In this document: positions 15,776-23,886 of the stretch, piece by piece
Layout of the letters: each line of letters begins with the position of its first letter
How positions within the stretch are numbered: the first letter of the stretch is position 1
NCBI GenBank assembly: GCA_030038075.1
Contig: JASHPO010000021.1
Span: forward strand, 1-36,401
DNA: 36,401 nucleotides
Origin: Nitrososphaerales archaeon
GTDB lineage: Archaea > Thermoproteota > Nitrososphaeria > Nitrososphaerales > CADDZS01
Reading direction: 5' to 3'
Notes under the pieces: generated by a model
The model's database searches: none
Told to the model about the DNA's origin: nothing
Seen by the model: the letters and a program-made list of their open reading frames with translations, nothing else
Translations under genes and position numbers: made by a program

Positions 15776-16063
15776 TCATTGTGCTTGCTGAGCGACTGAT
15801 TCGGGAGAGTCTGGCTCGGAGACTTGAGTAACTTGACTCTCGCCAATTTCGATCCCATCGGATTCGGGTTCCTTGTCCGCAGCCAAGGCCGTGATTGCTC
15901 CTGCTATCTGGTTTCGAAGAGCTCTATTTCTTATGATTGCTAGTTGATCCAGCGATTTTTTGTTTGCCTTAAAGTCGGCCGAGAACATCGTTGGATATTT
16001 GGCCAAAAAGTCTTCAGCGATCTTCTTGACCTTACTCAATAACAACCACTTGTACTTTTGCAC
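15776..16063 (-). CDS. Ribosomal protein S17e
   Basis: Small-subunit protein shared by archaea and eukaryotes. The diagnostic stretch is AEDFLAKYPTMFSADFKANKK followed by LRNQIAGAITAL. It carries a 35-residue acidic, Ser/Gln-rich C-terminal tail not found in most archaeal S17e proteins. The GTG at 16063 is the longest start; TTG at 16039 (SKVKKIAED) matches the usual N-terminus equally well. In line with TatD upstream (51 bp) and SerK downstream (35 bp). Confidence 0.88.
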   Translation of the reverse strand: MQKYKWLLLSKVKKIAEDFLAKYPTMFSADFKANKKSLDQLAIIRNRALRNQIAGAITALAADKEPESDGIEIGESQVTQVSEPDSPESVAQQAQ

Positions 16064-16114
16064 CCTTTTAGATCCAAAATTGTCGTAGTGTAAGCAATTT
16101 CCATAGACCCTTAA

Positions 16115-16879
16115 TCAGTCTTGCGTTGCGAGATACTCACGTGCGTTCGTCGAGATTAATTCGCAAACGTCATTCATCGGCATGTGGAGTATCATCCCCA
16201 GCTTGAACGCGACGCTTGAAACAAGGAGCGGAGTACTGGGGGACTCATTCAAAGATCGGAAAATAGTTGGACAGTCAGTTTCGGTGAGTATGAGTCCAGG
16301 CTCGGAATGCTTGACTAATTCGATTATTCGCTTTGAAAATAAGATCGAAGGGCCAAAAGACGAGTAATATCCTTTGCCGTGCAATTTTCCTAACTCGGAC
16401 TCTGAGCCGGCAAACCAGTGAAATAGTATTTTGCAATGCAGGCTGTAAGACGACAACTCGTCAAGAAGCTTCGATGTTGTTTCTCGGCTGTGCAGGGTTA
16501 TCGGAATCCTGAGTGTTTCTGCTAGTCTGAGGATCTCTTTGAGCAAGTATTCCTGTAGTTCCATCTGCCCGTATTTCGGGTCTAGTCCTATTTCACCGAT
16601 CCCTATCGCGGATTCGGCGTACCTTGCAAGTTTGCTTACCATTTCGTCCAATTTCTCCCGAGCTATGCTAAGGTTCGGATACTTTGCAAAGATTTCTGGA
16701 TGTATGCCCACAAATGGAATGAGTGATCTACACTCCTTTGCCAGTTCCAAGTTTCTCACTGACGAGTCCAGATCAACCGAGTTTGAAATTACGGACAATT
16801 CGTCGATGATCGGGAGATTTGGAATAAAACTCCTGAGAGCGGGCTCGTCTAAGTGGGCGTGAGCATCTATTAGTCGCAA
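16115..16879 (-). CDS. TatD-family metal-dependent hydrolase
   Basis: 254-residue TIM-barrel hydrolase of the TatD DNase family. Metal ligands are all present: DAHAHLD (HxH), the glutamate of GIGEIGLD, TLHSR, LFHWFAGS and ETDCP. GIHP after the second strand is also typical. Members act as 3'-5' exonucleases or D-aminoacyl-tRNA deacylase-like enzymes; the neighbouring S17e, Cgi121 and Sua5 genes fit a tRNA/translation quality role. TTG start 5 bp after the zinc-ribbon gene's stop, so the two are coupled. Confidence 0.9.
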   Translation of the reverse strand: MRLIDAHAHLDEPALRSFIPNLPIIDELSVISNSVDLDSSVRNLELAKECRSLIPFVGIHPEIFAKYPNLSIAREKLDEMVSKLARYAESAIGIGEIGLDPKYGQMELQEYLLKEILRLAETLRIPITLHSRETTSKLLDELSSYSLHCKILFHWFAGSESELGKLHGKGYYSSFGPSILFSKRIIELVKHSEPGLILTETDCPTIFRSLNESPSTPLLVSSVAFKLGMILHMPMNDVCELISTNAREYLATQD

Positions 16880-16884
16880 CGGTA

Positions 16885-17214
16885 TCAGATGGACGGCGAA
16901 ATCTTCCAGACAGACTTTACCGGAGGAATCCTAGGTTGAACAATTGCGCCTCTGTCCACCTTGAACTCGCTCCTCCTGACGTAGAAATCGCAGGACATGC
17001 ATCTTGCAGTAACGAACCTGTCAGTTCTGTATAGTTTCACCAGTTTTCCGCCGCAGGCTGAGTCCTCACCCTTGAAGGCAGTGGCCAGTGAATACTTCCA
17101 AACCATAGACTCCTTCGATTTGAACATCAATTTCCAGCATTTTGCGCAATAGGCTGAGACATCTGGCCCACTTCTCATCAAGCTGAAAGTAGGATGTTGG
17201 CAATCTTTAGCCAA
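16885..17214 (-). CDS. Protein with two zinc-ribbon-like cysteine sets, unknown
   Basis: 109 residues, soluble. C-x2-C motifs at AYCAKCWKLM and ARCMSCDFYV, with a further CQH near the N-terminus and ACGG in the middle, suggest one or two zinc sites. Basic between the motifs. First gene of the minus-strand run TatD-S17e-SerK-MoaD-PRT-Cgi121. TTG start. No family recognised. Confidence 0.6.
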   Translation of the reverse strand: MAKDCQHPTFSLMRSGPDVSAYCAKCWKLMFKSKESMVWKYSLATAFKGEDSACGGKLVKLYRTDRFVTARCMSCDFYVRRSEFKVDRGAIVQPRIPPVKSVWKISPSI

Positions 17215-17253
17215 GATGAATATGCTCTGTATAAACTTGAATTTAACTGTGTC

Positions 17254-17275
17254 CTCGGATCAGGCCTGATCCGAG
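17254..17275. promoter_or_regulatory. Perfect 22-bp palindrome between divergent genes
   Basis: Two exact 11-bp arms (CTCGGATCAGG and its complement) with no spacer, lying about 40 bp upstream of the zinc-ribbon gene and about 60 bp upstream of the LLM oxidoreductase TATA box. Position and symmetry suit a regulator binding both promoters; as RNA it could also fold into a hairpin. Confidence 0.55.
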
Positions 17276-17331
17276 AATTTTCATTTACCGCTTTCGTTCG
17301 CCGGATTGCTCTAATCCAACTTTCCGAATTT

Positions 17332-17343
17332 CATATATAATTT
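17332..17343 (+). promoter_or_regulatory. TATA box of the LLM oxidoreductase gene
   Basis: CATATATAATTT centred near 17337, predicting a start of transcription near 17363 and a 25-nt leader before the TTG at 17388. Confidence 0.55.
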
Positions 17344-17387
17344 GGAGTATCCGCCTCGAAGATCGTCTAGTTAGGCATGGGACAAGT

Positions 17388-18323
17388 TTGAAATTCGGTA
17401 TCCATCACAATACCTACAGTTACGACGGTCGAGGCGCCAAAATATTCGAATCTTTGAAGCAGCTGGTAGGCGATGCCGAAGCCAGCGAGTTCGATTCCCT
17501 GTGGTTAAGCGACCATCTCCATCAGTATAGGTTCGTGGGAAGGCCCGAAGAACCGATGCTAGATAGTTGGACTACTCTACCAGCTCTTGCGGCTCTCACG
17601 TCGAAAATCAAACTGGGGGCCATGGTAACGGCGAATACCACGAGACACCCTTCCGTTCTTGCAAAGATGGGCGCGACACTGGATGTTTTGAGCAACGGCA
17701 GGCTTTTCATGGGAATAGGCGCAGCGAACTTTCAGGAGGAAGCCGAAGCTTATGGAATTCCGTTTCCGCCTACCCCTGAAAGACTCCGCCGTCTGGAAGA
17801 ATCCGTTCAAATCATGAAACTTATGTGGACAGATGATTTAGCCTCATTTGACGGAAAATACTACAAAATAAAGAACGCCTACTGCAATCCCAAGCCAGTC
17901 CAGAAGCCTCACCCTCCCATTCTAATCGGAGGCAACGGAGAGAAAAAGACCCTCAAAATCGTCGCAAAGTACGCCGATGCCTGCAATCTGCTTTTTGTTC
18001 CTCCTCAAACTGTAGAAAGACTGCTGGGTGCTCTTCGAGAATACTGCAGGTCGGTGGCAAGAGACTACGACTCGATTCTGAAAACAAGAACCGGGAGAGT
18101 AGCAATCGGCACAGACGGCGCAGCAATAGAGGCAGCTGTTACAGCCGCAGTCTCCGATAAAGCTAGGCGAGACGGCATCATTTACGGTAATCCCGAAAAG
18201 GTCAAGCAAAAGATCGAGGATTACGGAAACGCAGGACTGGAATACATGATAGTTTCATTCGATCCCACATGTGAACGAGAGATGATGAAACTATTCGCCG
18301 ACGACGTAATGAAAAGTTTTTGA
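17388..18323 (+). CDS. LLM-class F420-dependent oxidoreductase
   Basis: 311-residue TIM-barrel flavin/F420 oxidoreductase of the luciferase-like superfamily. Seen: the N-terminal strand MKFGIHHNTYSYDG, SLWLSDHL, KIKLGAMVTANTTRHPSVLAKM, the LSNGRLFMGIGAANFQEEA loop, ERLRRLEESVQIMKLMWTDD and PHPPILIGGNGEKKTL. These are the usual blocks of archaeal and actinobacterial F420 enzymes such as Mer/Adf relatives. Substrate unknown. The start is TTG; the ATG 11 bp earlier is in another frame and terminates after four codons. It stands alone downstream of a 22-bp palindrome. Confidence 0.88.
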   Translation: MKFGIHHNTYSYDGRGAKIFESLKQLVGDAEASEFDSLWLSDHLHQYRFVGRPEEPMLDSWTTLPALAALTSKIKLGAMVTANTTRHPSVLAKMGATLDVLSNGRLFMGIGAANFQEEAEAYGIPFPPTPERLRRLEESVQIMKLMWTDDLASFDGKYYKIKNAYCNPKPVQKPHPPILIGGNGEKKTLKIVAKYADACNLLFVPPQTVERLLGALREYCRSVARDYDSILKTRTGRVAIGTDGAAIEAAVTAAVSDKARRDGIIYGNPEKVKQKIEDYGNAGLEYMIVSFDPTCEREMMKLFADDVMKSF

Positions 18324-18367
18324 GAATTCTCATTTTAACTTGGCTCTCGAACCTAAGTCGAAGCTAA

Positions 18368-19370
18368 ATGCCGAGCAGAAAACAGTCGAGTCGATCATCA
18401 TTGTTCGCGTCTCTGTGGTCTGTGCAATATTATTGCTTGTCCCTTCTCGCCACTTGCGGACTCTTCGATAGCTGACAGTTCGGGGCGTTCTGTACCATCT
18501 ACTTTTTTTGGCATATCGGTTCTGGGAATCACAAGTAGCGTCTTACCGTGGCCTCTGAACCTACCTGTGGTAGTCATAATTCTAGGCGCTGGATTTGATC
18601 TCAACTACAGTCAAACATCCTCTCGCAAATTTCAGGTTTAAACAGCAAGCTCGCAACAGCGAATAGAAATCTATCCGCGGCCAATGAAAATCCGTCGAAC
18701 GATAGATCGAAGCATTTCGAATGACACTTTTCCAAATATCATCGCTAAATCAGAACATTACTTCTCTCCATGGAATGATTGCCAATGATGAGAGTCAAAT
18801 TTCCAGCGACCTGTCGCACATTAGCTCTATTCAGGCAATGCTGACTACAGCTAATGGGACGATAGAAACACTTCAATCGGAAAACTCGGCCGATTCTTCA
18901 ACGATTAACGCGCTCACCGCAAATGTCGCCTCTTATGAAAATAGTATCACCTCGCCCGAAAATCAAATCTCGTCTCTGAATAGCCAGATAAACGGTTTGG
19001 AGTCGCAGATATCTGCCCTCGACGGACTCCTTTCCTTGACAACCTCTACAAACCGAGTTTGCTATGCGCGCATTGACCGTCCAGCCCTTTACCTTGACGC
19101 CGGTCGGATCTTCATTTTCTGTGCCGTATGCCAGCTGCGTAATCGTTGGAATTTCGGTGTCAGAGCCCAACGATGTTGGAGTCTACGTAATGAACAATTT
19201 TTCCAGCAGCATAAAGACGGAATATGATTCTATTTTCATGGAGAATTACCGAGCTCAACTTCGGACCCCGGTCTAATATTTCAAGTAGTTCCGGATTAGG
19301 CTGAAGTGTTCTGTACTCGAATGCAACTACGGCAATCACTCTGACGATCACAGTGACATACTACTCGTAA
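18368..19370 (+). pseudogene. Decayed gene for a secreted coiled-coil surface protein
   Basis: Pieces of one protein are spread over three frames. In order: a basic start (MPSRKQSSRSS) at 18368; a hydrophobic anchor in another frame (SIIIVRVSVVCAILLLV); coiled coil from 18599 (QLQSNILSQISGLNSKLA) ending at a TGA; more coiled coil from 18721 to about 19050 (QISSLNSQINGLESQISALD); then a frameshift into a beta-rich domain (LTVQPFTLTPVGSSFSVP, ...NDVGVYVMNNFSSS); and finally NATTAITLTITVTYYS before TAA at 19368-19370. That order (anchor, heptads, beta domain ending in TxTYY) is familiar for thaumarchaeal surface proteins. At least three frameshifts, so not functional unless sequence errors explain them. 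Confidence 0.6.
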
Positions 19371-19512
19371 CTCAACCTCCCGTTACAAAAGGACTTCCCA
19401 CATTCACGAGGCACTTGTCACTACTGAATTGGCTAGGCGCGTACACAAGAATTAAGGGCAACTACTTTTCATGAATTTCGGGTACCGACCAGGAATCCTT
19501 TGATTTAGGGCT

Positions 19513-19535
19513 ATTTGGGGCTGAAAGTCCCAAAT
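19513..19535. repeat. Short hairpin before the coiled-coil operon
   Basis: ATTTGGG (19513-19519) and CCCAAAT (19529-19535) form a 7-bp stem with a 9-nt loop, about 25 bp upstream of the TATA box of the next gene. It could end transcription from the decayed gene or bind a regulator. Confidence 0.3.
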
Positions 19536-19557
19536 TTCCCCGAAAATGGCAAATAAC

Positions 19558-19567
19558 GCTATATATT
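19558..19567 (+). promoter_or_regulatory. TATA box of the coiled-coil operon
   Basis: Box GCTATATATT centred about 27 bp before the TTG at 19591, which decides that start and predicts a leaderless mRNA. Confidence 0.55.
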
Positions 19568-19590
19568 GTCTGTAGCGCAAATCAAAGTGA

Positions 19591-21207
19591 TTGTCCTTGG
19601 CGGAAAACAAGATTATCGCTGATTCTACAGCTGCCCCGGTTGCTGCTCCCATTACGCCCACCACTCCGAGCCAGCCTCCTTTGGAATTATCAAAATCAGA
19701 AAAGTTCCTGAAGGTCCTCTTCGCAAAAGCATCAGAGAGAGGCATCGCACCTGCTCAGCTTGTCGCTCAGTGCATGAAGATTGAACAGCTCGAAAAGAAA
19801 TACTCGAAGAGCTTCGACGAGCTCAAGAATGAATACGAGCTGCTGGGAAAGGAGATTTCATCCCGAAGCAAAAGAGTTCAAGATCTGGAAGAAAAGATCA
19901 CTGCGACGCAAAAAAGAAAATCAGACGTACTGCGCGAATATTCCGTTGAGGAAAAGCGCGTGAGGGAATACATCGACGCACGAGCTCAACTCTCTTCTCT
20001 GGGTTTTCCCATTGACGAACTTCCCAATGTAAAGACTGCACTCTTCTCAATGAAAAATGAAAATTTCAATCCTGATGCCATCTTGCAGAAACTTAACGCG
20101 ATAGCAGACCTCGAAACGCGCAAGGCGGCGCTAGAATCCGAATTGAGCGTCGCAAACGGGGATCTCCGCGAAAAGAAAGCTCTGCTCATACAGCTGAGGC
20201 AAATGCAGCGCTCGGGCTTGACGATAGACCAGATGGAAAGATTGCGAGATGTCGTATCGAGGATATCATCGAGACGCGGTGTCAACCCTGATCATGCAAT
20301 GACCCAGTTTGAAAACGACGTTCTGAAAAACTACGACCTGTCGCTGGGACTAGAAAGCGAAATTCTTAGGTTGCAAGAGACAAAGGGTTCGATCGCGTCC
20401 GAATTGGAGGAGAGGAAAAAAGGGTATGAAGCTAAGGAAAAGAGCCTTTCTGATAGGATAAAGGAGCTTGAGGAAAAGTACCAGAGCCAGAAGGAGGAGC
20501 TGAAAGCCTACTCCGAACTCAAAGCTCTCGGTATCGACGGAAGTAGAATGCTTTCGTGGAACGAGCTCATTTCGAGCGGCAAGTTGGATTTTGGAGTCGT
20601 AGAGTCCGAGCTCAAAAGGCAGGGCAACCTGCGCACTCTAGAGGGTGAGACTACGAAGAGGATAGAAGAGCTTCAGAACCAACAAAGACAGATCAGTACA
20701 TCTGTCGCGGAGTTGAATCAGCAGAAGGATATTTTGGCAACTTCGGTTAATATGATCAAAGAGCAGACGCTCAAGGAACTCGAAAACTCTCGCGCGGCTG
20801 TTCTCGCATCGGTCTCGAAGGTGACCGAAGAGGTGAAGCAGGCATCGGAGTCGACAAAGAACGACCTGAAGGCAACGCTGTCTGACCTGAAAAACGCGAC
20901 AACAGGATTTTCCGGCGAACTGACCGGAGTGATTCAAAAGGCACAGGAAGAAGCAAAGAAACAATCAGACCTCTTGGAGACTGCCGAACGGATAGGAAGG
21001 TATGAGGCCGTTCTTCCTCTACTCAAACTGAGTGATAACGTTCCAGTGACTGAGACGGAGGCTCTCTTGGCCATGTCAAACGTGACGAATACTTTCGTCC
21101 AGTGGTTCAGAAAGCAGAGCGCAACTCCCGCCCGCCGGGAAACCATGGAACTGCTGAGGAGGACGCAGGCCTCGCTGAATCAGGCGGTAGAAACAGTTGG
21201 CTCTTGA
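19591..21207 (+). CDS. Long coiled-coil protein, unknown
   Basis: 538 residues, cytosolic (no signal or membrane segment). A Pro/Ala/Thr-rich N-terminus (15-32) leads to a small helical domain (FLKVLFAKASERGIAPAQLVAQCMK), a coiled coil (about 70-135), a break with a recurring LGFPIDELPN / GLTIDQMERL / LGIDGSRM helix-turn element, and further coils (about 155-205, 255-315, 345-460). It ends in a helical domain. The repeated small turn elements between coils are noteworthy. SMC- or Mre11/Rad50-like ATPase motifs are absent, so it is a scaffold rather than an SMC. TTG start set by the TATA box. Overlaps the next gene by 11 bp. Confidence 0.8.
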   Translation: MSLAENKIIADSTAAPVAAPITPTTPSQPPLELSKSEKFLKVLFAKASERGIAPAQLVAQCMKIEQLEKKYSKSFDELKNEYELLGKEISSRSKRVQDLEEKITATQKRKSDVLREYSVEEKRVREYIDARAQLSSLGFPIDELPNVKTALFSMKNENFNPDAILQKLNAIADLETRKAALESELSVANGDLREKKALLIQLRQMQRSGLTIDQMERLRDVVSRISSRRGVNPDHAMTQFENDVLKNYDLSLGLESEILRLQETKGSIASELEERKKGYEAKEKSLSDRIKELEEKYQSQKEELKAYSELKALGIDGSRMLSWNELISSGKLDFGVVESELKRQGNLRTLEGETTKRIEELQNQQRQISTSVAELNQQKDILATSVNMIKEQTLKELENSRAAVLASVSKVTEEVKQASESTKNDLKATLSDLKNATTGFSGELTGVIQKAQEEAKKQSDLLETAERIGRYEAVLPLLKLSDNVPVTETEALLAMSNVTNTFVQWFRKQSATPARRETMELLRRTQASLNQAVETVGS

Positions 21208-21604
21208 AACCACTCGCGCCGAACGCTTTTCAAAACTCGTTTCCGTCCTGCAGAGGGCGGACCACCAGTTCGCCGACAACTTGAGCGGAGCCGCGCGTTC
21301 AGTTGTGCTCTACAGAATTGCCGGATCGTTCGACAAAATGTCGGAGCTCACTTTCTTTCTCAACACCGTGAAAAAAATCAAGGAAAAGTCCGGAAACGTA
21401 GCGGAGCTCGGTGAGGCGACAAATGAGCTCAGCTGGATTCTTAGCGATGGCACAGGAGGAAGAACGCTGGGACAGCTTTTTTCGAGCACAACGAGTATTC
21501 TTGATGTCCTGAGTCCAAAAGAGATCTATCAGCTGCTTGACACGCTGAGAAAGCAGCCAGTCGTTTCTGACCCTCCAGAAAGCGTTCCAGAAAACCCTTC
21601 CTAA
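21197..21604 (+). CDS. Small helical partner of the coiled-coil protein
   Basis: 135 residues, predicted mostly alpha-helical and soluble, ending in a Pro-rich tail (VVSDPPESVPENPS). Begins at TTG 21197, inside the last codons of the coiled-coil gene (11-bp overlap), so translation is coupled and the two products probably interact. No motif recognised. Confidence 0.7.
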   Translation: MALETTRAERFSKLVSVLQRADHQFADNLSGAARSVVLYRIAGSFDKMSELTFFLNTVKKIKEKSGNVAELGEATNELSWILSDGTGGRTLGQLFSSTTSILDVLSPKEIYQLLDTLRKQPVVSDPPESVPENPS

Positions 21605-21724
21605 TCCCGATCTGTAAAAGCTGTCACTCACCCAAGCAAACGATAAGCAATCAAGCTTCCACCATTGAAATATTTTGTATCAAGAATCCTTATTTGTAAA
21701 ATGAGACTCCATGACTAGACCCCA

Positions 21725-22684
21725 TTGAAACAAAACGACGTGATGAGTTGGCTGCTCGAAGAAAATGAGCCGTCGGTCAGATACCTTGCACTAACTCAAC
21801 TTCAAATGAAACCGGAAAGCGATCCGGACGTTAAAACCACGAAGGTTTCTATTGGGAGAAAGGGTTGGGCCGCCGAGATACTCGCCAAACAAGATCCTGA
21901 AGGCTGGTGGATTTCAAAGGAAAGGCTCTATTCGCCCAAGTATCTTTCCACCAATTGGATGCTCCTTTTATTGTCTGATCTTGGACTCACAAAAACTGAC
22001 CTAAGGATCGCCAAAGCTTGTGAGCTCTGGCTGAATCGGTTTGCAAAGAAAGATGGAGGATTCGGAATGGACGGCTCAAAATCCAGTCATTTGTGTATTG
22101 TGGGAAATACTGCTCGAGCCTTGGTGAAATTCGGCTTTGAGGACGATTCAAGAGTACGCTCGGCGTTTGCGTGGTTTGTCAAAAATCAAGCAGGGCTCGG
22201 CGGCTGGTCGTGTTTCGGCAGTGGCAGAAACCTTGACTCGTGGGAACCACTCAGCGCTTTCGCTGTCTATCCAAGGCAGAAATGGACAAAGGCGATGAAG
22301 CTCTCCGTAGAAAAGGGAGCGGAGTTTTTCCTAGAAAGAGAGTTGCACAAGCAGGGAGATCACTACGAGCCATGGTACCGTTTCCATTATCCTGTACATT
22401 ATTATTACGACCTCCTTGTTGGTCTGGACATCTTGACGTCACTAGGATACACAAATGACAAGCGACTGGACCATGCCGTTTCCGTGCTCAAGAAAAAGAG
22501 GCGACCTGACGGTAAATGGAATCAAGATGCCGTCCACCCCGACGTGGAAGGCACAATTTCTGAATGGTTCGCGAAACATCCAAAGCAGGCTCCAATCCCA
22601 TTTTCGTTGGAGAAAGTAGGAGAGCCGAGCAAGATGATTACTTTCAAAGCTATGAAGGTTCTGAATAGAGTTGGCAATACATGA
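21725..22684 (+). CDS. Terpenoid-cyclase/prenyltransferase-like alpha-toroid protein
   Basis: 319 residues built of paired helices with the turn motifs DGGFGMDGSKSSHLCIVGNTARAL, GLGGWSCFGSG and RRPDGKWNQD, the pattern of squalene-hopene cyclase and protein prenyltransferase beta-subunit repeats. The acidic DxDD motif of true squalene cyclases is not seen, so catalysis is uncertain. It begins with a distinctive MSWLLEENEPSVRYLAL block whose broken copy lies near 34.78 kb. TTG 21725 is used; an in-frame GTG-ATG lies at codons 6-7. Stands alone. Confidence 0.65.
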   Translation: MKQNDVMSWLLEENEPSVRYLALTQLQMKPESDPDVKTTKVSIGRKGWAAEILAKQDPEGWWISKERLYSPKYLSTNWMLLLLSDLGLTKTDLRIAKACELWLNRFAKKDGGFGMDGSKSSHLCIVGNTARALVKFGFEDDSRVRSAFAWFVKNQAGLGGWSCFGSGRNLDSWEPLSAFAVYPRQKWTKAMKLSVEKGAEFFLERELHKQGDHYEPWYRFHYPVHYYYDLLVGLDILTSLGYTNDKRLDHAVSVLKKKRRPDGKWNQDAVHPDVEGTISEWFAKHPKQAPIPFSLEKVGEPSKMITFKAMKVLNRVGNT

Positions 22685-22860
22685 TAGTAGGTTCAGTAAA
22701 AACGATCCCTGATTTAGTTTAGACTGCAGTCGACACGATTGTGGCAGAATAAGGTCACAGAGCTGCTGACTTCTGGGATGACTAGCAGTGTGACTTCCAT
22801 TCGGGAGAATTCAATTCGTACAAATCGTTAGTTTTTGGCTGCCTTGAGCAGCGAGATTTC

Positions 22861-23676
22861 CTACGCCCAAAGTATTGTGCCGTTAGAAATTACGGAATCA
22901 CTTTGACCAACGGAGAATTGGTTCTGAGAAAGACTTGCGCCCTGATTAGTCCCTTGGATTCCCCAAGCGCTTCCAAAGGAGGTCGCATCTGTAACATTCA
23001 GCCAAGTTCCGTTCCTTAAGACCTGCATGGCACTCGCGAACAGAACGTTTGAGAATGCGAAGGGATATTGCGCGTAACCCTCCTCGGACGCCGCGTTGAG
23101 CGGATAGTTCTGATCCGTAGCGTTGGTCTGCATGTCGTATGATCCAATTATAACGGAGTCAACACAAAAGTTCCAGTCTGTACCTTCGCTTAAAACGAAG
23201 GAGAAAGTGTGGATTCCGCCGTCAATCGGATTTATTCCCGCAGCCATTTCGCTTCTGTCGGTGAGGTTCCACACCTCGTAAAATGCAACCGGGGTTGAGC
23301 CGTTGTTGATATAATACCCGACTTGTGCCCAGAGATTGTTGCTCATCGCTTCGCTCGTCCAGAATGCCAGAACTGACGACACGTTCTGGGGCTTTACCTG
23401 GATCATAGACCGAATACCGCTGTTCAAAGCAAGTTCAGTATCACTGGAAGACGCTCCGACATACCAATAATTTCTACTGTTTGTACTAGTTTTCGCCGGA
23501 AACAACAAAGAAGGCTGACTATCCTTTTCCAAGTACATGTTCACAGTGGAATTTTTATGATAAAATTGCAGGGATAACTGAGAGCCAGAGACAAATAAAC
23601 TGCAGATAAGAATAACGAGTACTGCCGTCGTGATAATGACTTGGAATTCGGCCAGAGCCTTTCCTCTGCCTTGCAT
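22861..23676 (-). CDS. Prepilin-like secreted glycoprotein
   Basis: 271 residues. N-terminus MQGRGKALAEFQVIITTAVLVIL: a short basic piece, then a hydrophobic helix; cutting after G5 would put Glu at +5, as in type IV prepilins (class III signal). The rest is a beta-rich extracellular domain with eight N-x-S/T sites, suggesting a glycosylated surface subunit or adhesin about twice the size of a typical pilin. ATG start; a TATA-like TTATTTGA about 26-29 bp upstream with a 16-bp palindrome between it and the ATG. Faces the same way as the mucin-like gene upstream. Confidence 0.65.
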   Translation of the reverse strand: MQGRGKALAEFQVIITTAVLVILICSLFVSGSQLSLQFYHKNSTVNMYLEKDSQPSLLFPAKTSTNSRNYWYVGASSSDTELALNSGIRSMIQVKPQNVSSVLAFWTSEAMSNNLWAQVGYYINNGSTPVAFYEVWNLTDRSEMAAGINPIDGGIHTFSFVLSEGTDWNFCVDSVIIGSYDMQTNATDQNYPLNAASEEGYAQYPFAFSNVLFASAMQVLRNGTWLNVTDATSFGSAWGIQGTNQGASLSQNQFSVGQSDSVISNGTILWA

Positions 23677-23684
23677 ACTAGGCT

Positions 23685-23700
23685 TTTTCTTGCAAGAAAA
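23685..23700. promoter_or_regulatory. Palindrome between TATA box and prepilin-like ATG
   Basis: TTTTCTTGCAAGAAAA, a perfect 16-bp palindrome spanning roughly -6 to -21 from the predicted transcription start, directly beside the TATA-like box at 23701-23708. A bound protein would block transcription initiation. Confidence 0.5.
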
Positions 23701-23886
23701 TCAAATAACGCCTATGGAGACGGCAACTAGATTTACTCTCGGTATCAGGGAGGCGGAATTAGGGCAATCACATACCCATTCCGAACCGATCTTGAATTTT
23801 CAGTTAGTACCTCATGTATCAAAAGAGAAACAAACGCGTACGAGTCGACCAGTTTTACTCCAAGATTTCTTAGAGGCTACCTTATT

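Noticed and set aside
18398-18604. 68-codon minus-strand frame (MTTTGRFRGHGKTLLVIP)
   Set aside because: It is antisense to the decayed surface-protein gene, has no good promoter and matches no family I recognise.
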